Origin: Kalaharituber pfeilii
Lineage: Eukaryota; Ascomycota; Pezizomycetes; Pezizales; Pezizaceae
DNA: 64,000 bases
Reading direction: 5' to 3'
Assembly (NCBI GenBank): GCA_015179045.1
Contig: WHUZ01000061.1
Location: forward strand, 248,001-312,000
A program made the translations under genes and the position numbers. Below, in pieces: positions 51,427 to 61,511 of the stretch (the first letter of the stretch is position 1; each line of letters opens with the position of its first letter). The notes beneath the pieces are model-generated. The model was not told the origin of the DNA. It was given only the letters and a program-made list of their open reading frames with translations, and did not search any database.

Positions 51427-51700
51427 TCAAAGATAAGAAGCTTTATATGGGAATGGGTAAAAATGTCCACCTTTAGTAACTGCTAAATATGGTATAGTAC
51501 ATAGTAAACTAACCAAAAAAGGAAAATAGCTAACCAAAAATAGAATAAAATATATACATTTCCTATGCATATCCCACTTCGTTTTATCTGGTACCTGTCT
51601 ATGACCTTTATATATATGTGAATGAAACTCTTTAGTACCATAAGTTAACCCTTCATTATATGCATCAATAGTACACAAACAATGATAATAAAAACGATTA
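51427..51700 (-). pseudogene. Coding-like fragment of unknown family
   Basis: The minus strand reads CTIDAYNEGLTYGTKEFHSH and IYKGHRQVP, then a hydrophobic tail (FILFLVSYFPFLVSLL). It resembles MQAYKDGHQYGTEAFKNHVY and KSHRPV inside the TA element at 40161-40795. I do not recognise the family; it may belong to a mobile element. Confidence 0.35.
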
Positions 51701-51804
51701 ATAGATGCGGAAGAAACAGAATGTAATGCTAAAGGAAGAGTATCTTGTAAACCATCAAATGAATACGAGCAGCAACAGGGTGGGTGAACAGGTTATAGGA
51801 CCGA

Positions 51805-51885
51805 TTTAAGCGACCGATTGAGTGACTGATTGAGCGACCGATTGAGCGACCGATTGAGCGACGGATTGAGCGACTGATTGAGCGA
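51805..51885 (-). repeat. 12-bp minisatellite
   Basis: Units of GATTGAGCGACC with small variations, about seven copies. Confidence 0.85.
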
Positions 51886-52179
51886 CCGATATGTACGACT
51901 GATATTTGCGACCGATGCAACAGGTATATGAGGAGGAGTATGCAGTGGAGGTCCAACTGGTATAGGTGGGAGTAGCAGGGCGGTGGGGTGAGAAAACCAA
52001 ATCGATGCGACAGTTTGAAAGGGGTAGAACAGTGTATGTAATTACTACATAACTAGTGCTTAGTCATCAAGCCAAATGTCCGCCCCACTCCGTGTACAGA
52101 TGTCCCCTACCATAGTTCTCGCAGTTCCTACAGTTTCTGCAGTTTCTGCAATTTTCCCAATCAGCAGAAACACAATTGA

Positions 52180-52425
52180 CGTTTCCGCAACCCCCGAAAA
52201 CACAATTGACGTTTCCGCAACCACCGGAAATGCAATTAGCATTTCCACAACCACCAGAAACGCAATTTGCATTTCTGCAACCACCGGAAACCCCAAAGCA
52301 GTTTCTACAACCACCGGAAACCTCAAAGCAGTTTCTGCAACCACCGGAAACCTCAAAGCAGTTTCCGCAACCCCCAGAAATGCAATCCCCACTTCCGCAA
52401 CCTCCGAAAACCCAAACGCAGCTTG
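52180..52425 (+). repeat. 30-bp minisatellite
   Basis: About eight degenerate units of the TTTCTGCAACCACCGGAAAC type, each with AAAGCAG or similar. Several frames stay open through it, which follows from the unit length; no protein family is recognised. Confidence 0.8.
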
Positions 52426-52654
52426 GAGAACTCCAACAGAATAATACTCCAAATGAAACACAACCATCTGAATTCCCAATCACTATATTGGAAAACAATG
52501 AAACCTTAATTCCTGCCATAGCCCCCAATACTGCACCAAAAAAAATTAGGGTGCCCCCGTGGGGGCGCTCGGCCATTTGTACCTCCCAATTGTAATCATA
52601 TACGCAATCCAGATGAGAAACTCTGGTTTATTGAGCAGGCTAGGTTGGCTCATG

Positions 52655-52877
52655 GTATCAGCGAGATATGAACTTTGCCAATGCCTGCTGGTATGAAGCC
52701 TTGAGAGGAGATAGCTATGGACTTTGTTAGAGAACTACCTGAATCCAAGAGCTTTAATGCTGTTTTAGTTGTCACAGACTGGTTCACCAAAAATGTAATA
52801 CTATACACTCCTTAGCCATAATATCCAGTACCTTCCAGCGCTCACTGGAGCCTAGCCCCTCATGCCCGTAACAAGTT
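52655..52877 (+). pseudogene. LTR-retrotransposon integrase scrap and LTR-like end
   Basis: AMDFVRELPESKSFNAVLVV, then TDWFTK, resembles the integrase core of Ty3/gypsy elements (MDF..LP..DAI.VVVDRFTK pattern), with a stop just upstream. It is followed by ATATCCAGTACCTTCCAGCG and a CCCGTAACA end that matches 26340-26400. Only about 50 codons survive. Confidence 0.55.
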
Positions 52878-53640
52878 TACATAACATTGGTGTAGTGTTT
52901 TGAAAATGTTCGGTGATATCCTTCATGTTGAATTTCTCTGCAATCTCAGGAGTTAACTTTGAGGGTGAGAGGCGTATCTTTGGTGAATTCAGTAGGGTTC
53001 TAATATCCTTTTCGAGAATTAGGCAGAACTATTTGAATAGAATCTCAGTCATTTGAGTACCACAGTCCTGAAGTACATCAATATTTTCTTGCATCAATCG
53101 CTTTCCTACATATGACTTCTCCAGAATTTGTTCCGCGATATGTATACCTCCACTAGCAACTCGAGTCCTAAGAACTTGACTACCTTGCATTTGATCTTAA
53201 GAACCGGTGAATCTAATAGTACTTGAATAAATGATGTAAGAGTTGTTACAGAGGTGGTAAACGCAGAGAGTTACCATCCGCCAGGCCAAAAAGACACTTG
53301 ACTAGTGATACTCACTAGTCCTCTGCGTAGCTCATATAGTACTCATTTATGCAATTGCGGTGCCTTTCCGGCTATCACATATCGCTTGTGTATATGCGCA
53401 ATTCATATGTACGCGTATCCACCGACCGCCTACCCTATAGTTGCGGTGAACCCATAACAAGAGTAAAGCCTTTATTCTGTATGAATAAGAAAATATCATT
53501 CAACCGCTCTCTTTCTTTGACAGCTGCCAGTGTGACCGAGATATAGGGAAATTCTATTAGAATTTTAACTTGTATGGAAAGTGCAGCACTTTAGGATTCT
53601 GATAGATTGATGTTTAGGTAAAGGCTAGTCCACGTCTGGT
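52878..53640 (-). other. Coding-like remnant split by a solo LTR
   Basis: On the minus strand, KERERLNDIFLFIQNKGFTL is followed, across the LTR 53244-53459, by TTLTSFIQVLLDSPVLKIK, then a broken frame to about 52890. This looks like an old protein-coding mobile element, but I cannot name the family. Confidence 0.35.
53244..53459 (+). repeat. Solo LTR (216 bp), reference copy
   Basis: TGTTACAG .. CCCATAACA ends (TGTTA/TAACA), flanked by the 5-bp duplication AGAGT (53239-53243 and 53460-53464). Confidence 0.85.
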
Positions 53641-54165
53641 TACAAGACTAGGTAAAGTCCTCACAGTCGTCACTATTGAATCATGTTGTGGGATAATGAG
53701 AAAAATCGCCGGCGGGAGCTTGGTCATTTCTTGGCTTACGGCCAAGGTCTGGCTTAGTCATACGCCGGTGATATATAGGCGTAGGTGTGGATGTAGTAGG
53801 AGATGTCTAGGTAGCGGTTTTTCTCTTCTTTCTGTGCTATCGCTTGCTATGCATTGCTTATATTACATGCTATGAATTGATCGTTTTGCCTACCTTATTG
53901 CTCAGCCCACCAAGTCTAGACCTGGTCCTTTCGTGCATGCAGACGCGGTATCATTGTATACACTCTGCCTGTTCACAATGTGTGTGATGTTAACTACATG
54001 TTGATAACAAGCTATCGGAATTGGCGTGGCGCAACCGGGCCAAGATCTCCCAGACGCTCCTAGCAACAACAAACTAGATTCAGCAAACTCGGCATAGCAC
54101 AACGATCCTGGCCTCTTCAGATACGGCATACTGATCATTTTACTCTACTCATCGAGACGAATCGA
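53641..54165 (+). other. Possible 5' region of LINE C
   Basis: No open frame. It precedes LINE C ORF1 directly and could be its 5' UTR. The boundary with host DNA is not visible. Confidence 0.35.
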
Positions 54166-56535
54166 TTGATTCAGGTCTCGACGTCGGGGAACGAAGCGTT
54201 CGCACAGGAGGTTGGGGGTCCAACTTTACAACCTTACAGCAAGGCCAAGCAGCGATGTGGGAGGCTCTTGGCGAAGGGAATGTGGCAGTGGCTGACGAGG
54301 TCGTCATGCGGGACAGTCTCGGGGCAGTCATTCGGGTCGATATGGCCAACTGGGAGTAAGAGGCACAGGCCATCACAGATGCGGAAAGGAAGACAATGGA
54401 AGACATTATTTGAGGGCTCAGTTTGATGACCTGCGCTGCTGGAACCAGTGCGGCCCTGGTGGACCTCATGGTTAGAGAAGGGCAACTTGTTGAGAATGCC
54501 CCACTATGGAATGTGCAAGACCTTCTGAAGACGATCTGGAGCAAGTCAGCCATACAGCTTGGAGACGTGGGTATCGCCATCAGGAGATCCAGGACTGCAG
54601 CACATGCAGTGAGGTAGATCGTGGAGGCGCTAAATCAGGTTAGGAACGGGAACACGAACGGACCAGACTTCGAGGAGGAGGAGGAAGGGGGGGGACCCAG
54701 TGTCAAACCTCTTACTCTGGAGGAAGATATGAGTTTGGATGGGGACAAGGGGGCAGGAGCTGGGGACGCCAGTGGGGATGGGCACCGCCTTGGGCAAGGG
54801 GAGGAGTTCTGGGGTTTCGATAAGGGAAGCGAGATAGAGGGACATAATATTCCCGAAGCGCTATACTGGGCACACAGGGCATTACACCGAGTGATGCTTT
54901 ACAATTTCAGGAGAGTCAAGGGGATGGCCCCAAAGCAGGGCAGTAAGGTCCTGGATGCACTACAGGCGACTGCCGCGGGGTTGGCAGCTCTGATCAAATC
55001 ACCCATTTACCCTACCAGTAACATGGAACAACTGGATATGGAGAAGGTAGAGGATGTGGAAGGCGGCAGCACCTATGAAGACCTGATGGCAAAGGCGGCT
55101 TTGGGACGCGACCTCTGAAACATCAAGGGTATGGTAGAGGAACTCTATGTTGCACAGGGGTTAGCCTCTTAGAAGGTAGCAAACAGGCTGCAAAGGAAGA
55201 AGGAGGAGGAAGCACAGAAGAAAAGGCAGAAGGAACAGGCAGTAGTTAAAACCTGAGCGCAGGTGTTAAGAGGAGAAGAGCTTGCCGAGGCACGGGCGGA
55301 AGCACAGGCGGAAGCACGGGCACAGGCACAGGCACAGGTGCAGGCACAGACGGAGGCACAGCGAGGAGAAGGACCCGCGGACTAGGCAGAAGCAGGAGCA
55401 GAGGGGGCGGGGCGGCAGCCATTACCGATATTCCAACAGGGCCAAGGATTGGGGTAGGGAACAGGCACCGGCCCATGCCAGTCCAATGGCAACCGAAGGA
55501 GGCAGTAGGCAAGAATGATGTGGTCATTACAGTCCGACGGCAGCTGGATAACCTCCTGCCAGCCGAGTGGCAGAAGAATAAGGCAGCGGCGGCTAAGAGG
55601 GTCAAGGACGAGCTCGCAAGAGTAGGTGGAGGCGCGCAATATAATGTTACGGCAGTGGAGCAGTCCGCACTTGACCCCAAGGAGAGATATATTCTGGTGC
55701 GCCTCCCAGAGGTGGTAGAGGATAAGGAGGCGGCAGCGGAAGAGCTGGTGGCAAGACTTAAGCGTACAACTATCACCTGGATAGCGATCTTTATGGAGAA
55801 ACCGGTCTGGAGGCTCGTATTTTATAGGGTGGATAGGACAGGTATTGAGAGTGATGCAGTTGTGGATGAGCGTTTGAGGAGTGCTTACCCTGATATCGCG
55901 TGGTCGCATAGGCTAGTACGTACCATGAGGAAGGGAAGAGGGCAGAGGCCGGTGGTCCTTGAGTTCTCTAACAAGAGAGATGCAGCAGAGATGGTAGTGG
56001 GGGGAATAATTATTAATGATAGGATCTACAGGCCAGAGAGATACTGGAGTTTTTTTTTTTTTTTTTTTTTTTATATCAATACTCGCGTGCCGCCCAATGG
56101 GCTATGGCGAGCGTTTTATTAAAGAGAGAAAAAGAAGTCAAAACATCAACCTAAATACATGTGTTATCCGCGGCTTCCTTCAGATACTGGAGTGAGCAGG
56201 GCCAGAGTGAGGCGCAAGACTGGAAACGATTTGCCAGGGAGTGCGCCGGCATATCTGAAGGATGCTCAAAATGTAGGAAGAACCACGCCATGGGATATAT
56301 CTGCGGGGGGATGAGGTTCAAGCCGGTGAGACCGGCCATGGGAAGCCAGCAGGTTCGAGAAAGGACCTTCTGCTATAAATGTCAGGGCCAGGGGCACATA
56401 GCAAGGAACTGCCCTCGACAGGGACAGATGAGAACAAACCCCCGAATCCAGGGACGGCCTGGCCATGCGCAATAGGCTGGGTGCTGCTTGCGGTGTGGGC
56501 GGCCAGGGCATTACGTAGCGTACTGTCAGGTCGAC
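54166..56535 (+). pseudogene. LINE C ORF1, gag-like with zinc knuckles (broken)
   Basis: Frames in succession encode NIPEALYWAHRALHRVMLYN near 54850, a Lys/Glu/Gln/Ala-rich region near 55130-55380, and a folded segment VVITVRRQLDNLLPAEWQKN .. VVLEFSNKRDAAEMVVGG (55510-56010). After the micro-insertion 56050-56181 come zinc knuckles CYKCQGQGHIARNC near 56370 and CLRCGRPGHYVAYC near 56490, with a looser CSKCRKNH upstream. The order is that of Tad1-like gag. Stops near 54430, 54617, 55116, 55256 and 55384 break it. It is clearly different in sequence from LINE A and LINE B ORF1. Confidence 0.75.
56050..56181 (-). mobile_element. LINE A micro-insertion in LINE C ORF1 (132 bp)
   Basis: Poly(T), hairpin CTCGCGTGCCGCCCAATGGG and part of the 3' UTR, flanked by AGATACTGGAG (56039-56049 and 56182-56192). 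Removing it rejoins the ORF1 frame. Confidence 0.9.
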
Positions 56536-56564
56536 AATGAGGGCTTCACGCGCGTGGGACGCGG

Positions 56565-58737
56565 GTGGTGACCCATCAGGATATGATGCCCGAAGCCGGT
56601 AGATATCGGTTAGGGGGGGGAGAGGGGGGAGAGGGGGGAGGAGGTACTCGAGGTACCTCCTGTGGCGTGGCAGTTAAGGTATGTAATGTGAGAAAGGGTT
56701 GGGAGTATGCAGAAGCCATGAGGCCATGGGGAGAAGCTGAGCTGAGAATAATCAACGAGGTGCCAAGGAATTTCGGAGCAGGTGAGAGTGAGCAGGCAGT
56801 GGGTTATAGGCAAGGACAAACAGTGATCTGGGTTTCGAAGTGGATATATGAGACACGGAGCATAGTTGAGCGGGAGGCAGGAATCGATGATGCGGTTGTT
56901 TTAGATATTGCGGAATGGTGAGTAATTGGGCTGTACCGACACCTACGGCAGAGCAGAGAAACGCAAAACAGGTGGATGGAGAGACTGGAGAGACTATGTC
57001 ACGAAACGAAGGATTGAGGGCAGCAAGTTATGGTTGCAGGAGACATGAATGTTCAACACAAGTACTGGGCAGGGAGACTCTCTCCACGGGCCTGAGACAA
57101 TAAAGATCTTATTAAGAGCATTACAGGATGGATGGATGCAGTAGGACTTAGAGCAGTGGTAAATAGAGGGGATCCAGTTACGAGGCGGGAGAAGGTACAG
57201 CACAAGGCCAGATACTCGGCCATTGATATGATTGCGGGTACTCGACCTCTGGGCTAGGTATAGAAGTGGTGGATCGGCTCGGACCATGCGATGCTGGTAG
57301 TGGGGTTATCGGCACTCTTTGGAGGACTAGCCTGGAAAACCTGACGCACATATCCAACGATTGCGCCCCTTGGCTCAGGAGGATGAGAGGAGGGGCTGAA
57401 AGCCTCACACATCCGGACAAAGACATCAACATGGCGGAGATATTGGACTGGGCGGGGAAAGAGTAAACTTGGGACTTAGAGCGGGCGGGGATATCTCAGT
57501 TTTTCATATTATTCTTTTCATTCTCATTTCACATTATGTATCTAAAACATCGCCATAGCCTTCGAGGCGGCATGCGATTAATGAAATAAAAAAAAAAAAA
57601 AAAAAAAAATCTGGAGGACTAGCCGTAACAGGGGAGGACGGAACAAGGAGACGTAAGAGGACAGATAAGGGACCTCCAAGTCAGAGAGATGCTGAGGCTG
57701 GGGCTGGGGCCGGGATTGTGGCCGAGGCCGTAGCTGGAGCTGGAACAGGTCTTCGTGGTGCAATTGCTGGGATGCAGGAGATATTGGCCCAACCATTAGG
57801 GGGGAGTATAGGGATCAAAGAGATTGAGGAAGTCCTAGGAACTAGAGTATTTGGCAAGAGGCAGGAGGCAAGAAAGGGACAATGTGAGTGGTGGAATGAT
57901 GAGCTGGAGCGATAGCGTAGGGAGCTACATCAACAGACTCGGCGGGTGAATAGGGCACGTGTTAGAGCTACTGGCGATGAAGCGGAGAGGCAGAAACAAA
58001 TACTGCGGAGACTCTGGAAGGACTTTCGAAGGAAAGTAAGGAGAGCTAGAGATACGTATCTGTATGAACTATTGGGCAAAGAAGATGTTCTGCTGGAAGG
58101 GGGTGAATTGGGAGAAATGGTCAAGGTTTAGGAGACATGGAGGCGGGTCTCAGGGAAGAAATGGAAGAGGTGCATTGGCTTGGTCCCAGGACCGCCAGGA
58201 CTGGCTCCGGAGGAGGTCATAGAGGGAATTGTACAGGCAAATTTCCCATCATGCAATAGGGAGGTTCTGGGAGCAGGGGAGGTGACGTATAGGCAAGCTC
58301 TGGCAGAGAATATCGACCAGGGGACAAATAGAGAGTCACAGAACTGGAGGGAGATATGGAAGAAGGTATGGAGAAAGCTCAGCGGCAAAGTAGCAGCAGG
58401 AATCGACGGTTGGAATAAGCGAGCACTAGTAAAAGTGGTGAAAGCAGCTGGGCCAGAGGCAGAGGAATGGCTATTAGGAGAAGTGTTTAGGAAGAAGTGG
58501 GAAGAGCGTGAAAGCTGGGATGGAAGAAGGGATATAAGAATCAAGATGATCATAAAGCCAGGGCGAACAGCAGCTGGGGAACTGTCCAGCTGGCGACCAG
58601 TTGGTGTTATGGGCATTTTAGAGAAACTATATGGGATGGGCCTAGTTGAAGGTATGAAAGCGAAGGTGCACTGGTTTGAGCATACACTGGGAGCCGGAAT
58701 GTCTCCATCCAGTCACTTTCTGACTGGATGGAAGTAG
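56565..58737 (+). pseudogene. LINE C ORF2: endonuclease and start of reverse transcriptase (broken)
   Basis: Endonuclease parts: GDMNVQHKYWAGR-like sequence near 57040 (frame-shifted), SAIDMI near 57220 and the catalytic SDHAMLVV near 57285. The LINE A-type insertion 57333-57611 follows. After it, a linker (WWNDELER, RRLWKDFRRKVRRARDTYLY) leads to the reverse transcriptase entry GKVAAGIDGWNKRALVKVVK and IKMIIKPGRTAAGELSSWRP near 58540. The domain stops at about 58737, before the YVDD-type motif, so the element is 3'-truncated next to the TIR element at 58781. Stops occur at 57915, 58130 and elsewhere. Confidence 0.75.
57333..57611 (+). mobile_element. LINE A-related 3'-end insertion, variant tail
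   Basis: Flanked by TGGAGGACTAGCC (57320-57332 and 57612-57624). It encodes the last ORF2 residues ..DKDINMAEILDWAGKE and ends CATCGCCATAGCCTTCGAGG, then GCATGCGATTAATG and poly(A). GATTAATG instead of GAGTAATG marks a subfamily also seen at 59834-60040. Confidence 0.9.
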
Positions 58738-59593
58738 GGATAAAAGGCGCTAGCCAGATATATATTTAAAGCATCCGCTACTATTTTATATCGGGATACG
58801 ATCGTCGACCGGGATATGACGTTTCTTGGCACGCCTGCTGGAGATACTACATTTGGCTATATCTCGTGCAACAGACATGCTAGCAGCTTACAGTAAACAG
58901 TTATATGTACAGCATAGCTGATACTATAATTCTAGCATATTGTATTAATTCTGTCAACAATAGTTCACTTTTCTATATCAATATATGCATTAATAATATT
59001 AAATTACCACCCCCCTCCTCAACCTCCTGCATATTATCTATCAATAGGTCTATATCTATCTTTCCTATAGTAAGAGTTAGTCATTAATGGCTATAGTATA
59101 TGATAGCATATGCAATATAGGCTAGAATAACTTACAGCTCTATTCGCGAGGCCTGAAACTAGCTGCTGCAGCTGCTGCATTTGCTGAATTATTTCCTCAA
59201 GTGTCGAAGGAGGGGGTGGTGGTGGCTGAGAGTCAGTAGCTCCAGATAATGCTGTTGACTTTACTACTATCTTATTGTCTGTATCTTTTGCAGCCCTAGT
59301 TCGTCCCCTTTTACCACTCCCTTGCCCTCTAGCCTGCCGTTTTCCTCCTTTCCCACTAGTAGTTGACCCCCCCCCCCTTAACTTCTAGTATATTAGTAGT
59401 AAGCCTATCTGTTGGAGTACTTTGGTTCGGACCATCTACAGAAGACTCAGGAGAGTTATTAGAGTCCGAATCAAGGTCAATATGACAATCATTCACATTT
59501 TTCTGACCCTCCAACTGTCGTAGTCGAGCAATGAGATAATTTCGATCCAGGACTCATCCAAATGATAGTTTTTTCCAACCTTGACTCAGAGTT

Positions 59594-60047
59594 TGTAATG
59601 GAGGTGGTAAACGCAGAGAGTTACTGTCTGCCAGGCCAAAAAGACACTTCAGTAGTGATCCTCGCTAGTCTTCTGCGTAGCTCATATAGCACTCATTTGT
59701 GCGATTGCGATGCTGCGTCGGCTCGCATATCACTTGCTGCTTGCGTCGTATATGCGCATTTCGTATGCGCTTGCATTTTTCACATTTTTCGCGCGCTCCA
59801 CCAGCTCCATACTCCAGTCGCGGTGAACTCATAAATTGCACCGTTTGGGGAAAAAAATGGGGAGGAGCGGAAGGTATAAGACAGTTAGACAAGGAAAAGA
59901 ACTTGGCGGAGATTCTCGAGTGGGCAGGGAAGGAGTAAGGGTTTCTAAATACATTTTCTACTTTCCTATTCTATGTACTTAAACATCGCCATAGCCCATA
60001 GGGCGGCATGCGATTAATGAAATAAAAAAAAAAAAAAAAACATAACA
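59594..60047 (+). repeat. Solo LTR copy, interrupted near its 3' end
   Basis: Begins TGTAATGGAGGTGGTAAACG. The end CATAACA is separated by the insertion 59834-60040. A second partial LTR-like stretch follows (60048-60165: CGGCTCACATATCGCTTGCA, GCGCGCTCCACTGGCCGCCT). Confidence 0.7.
59834..60040 (+). mobile_element. LINE A-related 3'-end insertion, variant tail
   Basis: Encodes ..DKEKNLAEILEWAGKE, then UTR, CATCGCCATAGCCCATAGGG, GCATGCGATTAATG and poly(A). The repeated CATAA at both sides is a short possible target duplication. Confidence 0.8.
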
Positions 60048-60169
60048 GCCGCCTGCCAGCATCGGCTCACATATCGCTTGCATTGCATAAGCGCATTTCG
60101 TATGCGCGTGCATTTTTCGTATTTTCGCGCGCTCCACTGGCCGCCTACACAACTGCCAGTACTTCAGCA

Positions 60170-60540
60170 ACTGACTTTAACTTTAACTTAGAGTGTTGAG
60201 AGCGGTGGTGAACTGGTTTGGAGGGTATATTCGGACCTGGGGGTATATCTGCAGGCAGGGATTGTGTGCAGCGAGCCGGTTTGAGGGGCATATCTGGGCC
60301 CGGGGGTTGCGAGCGGCGAACTGAGGGCATATCTAAAATGGTAATTCGGTTTAGGAAGCAAATCTGAGGTTTGACAGCAGCAAACCAGTTCGAGAGTATT
60401 GCTATTAGGGGTATCAATACAGAGGGAGCTGCGGCTCATGTGAGACAGCGGCTGCCATAAATCATGAGACATGTATCCGAGCATCCATTGTATCACCTGT
60501 CAGTACTATTCGACACGGATAAAATCACAAAAAAATTATT
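60170..60540. other. Unassigned interior of the TIR element
   Basis: No gene recognised. Degenerate direct repeats of GGGCATATCTG / GGGTATATCTG type. Confidence 0.4.
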
Positions 60541-61371
60541 AGAAGAGCAAAAAAATCAAGGAAAAATGGTGGGCTACATAAGTAAACATCAGGGAATCCA
60601 AATCCTGTCTCAGAATTCATATTCGTGCAATTTTGGTTGAGCTGTGAGGGTTTTTGCTAGAGGAGTCCGCTTGACTGCATGTCTTATCCTCTTAGAGGTA
60701 TCAGCTGGGAATGAGTATATCATCTTCAACTGGTAAACTAGGATGGTCTAAAGGTGTAGATAGCCCTATATCAATCTTGTAAGCAGTTGTAGAGTGTATA
60801 ACAGTATGTTCAGCCTCGGTACCTTCTATTTATTATAACTAAGTATAAATTGGTACAGCTACAGTTGCTGCAATTGCTCACTTTTAGCCTTGCGAATAGA
60901 GCTTGAAGTATCCTACCCCCTATAGCATATGCCACCATATACTATGGCCATTAGTGAGTGACAGCAGCTATAAGAGCATAGATGTTAGTACTATTTAACT
61001 GGCAATATATAGGAGCGTAAGAGGGAGGGGGGTTAAATTGACCTGTTGACATATTTATTGATATAGCAGGAGCTTGACATTGAATATAGGCAATAGAATA
61101 TGTAGATAATGTTGTCCCGACATCATTGTATCTATATCACTTTATTTGATGTTACTGGCATCTAAGTTGCCAAAGATATTATGAAAATGGTTTCTCATGA
61201 GGCATGCCAAGATGCGCGTCGTTTCTAGGTAGGCGATCGTTTCCCGATATAAAATAGTAATCTACTAGTCCATAACGCCACAATACAAGGATGCATGGAT
61301 ATTTCGAAAAATTTGAACAATGCTTCCTTCACTGCCTCCCTTCTACTACTGGTATTGCTTCAGCTTACACC

Positions 61372-61470
61372 TCGTCTCATACAACATCGCCTCATAGAAC
61401 CTCGCCTCATAGAACCTCGCCTCATAGAACCTCGCCTCATAGAACCTCGCTTCATACGACCTCGCCTAAA
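61372..61470 (+). repeat. 15-bp minisatellite
   Basis: Units of CCTCGCCTCATAGAA, about six copies, just upstream of the MULE coding region. Confidence 0.88.
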
Positions 61471-61511
61471 GCCTCGCCTAACACTATCTCGGCTCCAATC
61501 ATCTCTTTTCA

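Larger units (their letters stand above)
58781..61257. mobile_element. TIR DNA element (2.5 kb), TA-flanked
   Basis: Inverted ends CTATTTTATATCGGGATACG at the left and TTTCCCGATATAAAATAG at the right, extending with mismatches to about 75 bp (TTTCTTGGCACGCCTGCTGG against CATGAGGCATGCCAAGATGC). TA lies outside both ends (58779-58780, 61258-61259), though it could be part of the repeat. On the minus strand near 59400-59120 a coding-like stretch reads GKGRGQGSGKRGRTRAAKDT and PSTLEEIIQQMQQLQQLVSG, a basic, coiled-coil-like piece. It contains the LTR 59594-60047. No transposase core is recognised. Confidence 0.68.

Noticed and set aside
52076..52595. Repeat proteins predicted in several frames over 52.07-52.60 kb
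   Set aside because: All arise from a 30-bp minisatellite; no flanking domain or start context supports a gene.
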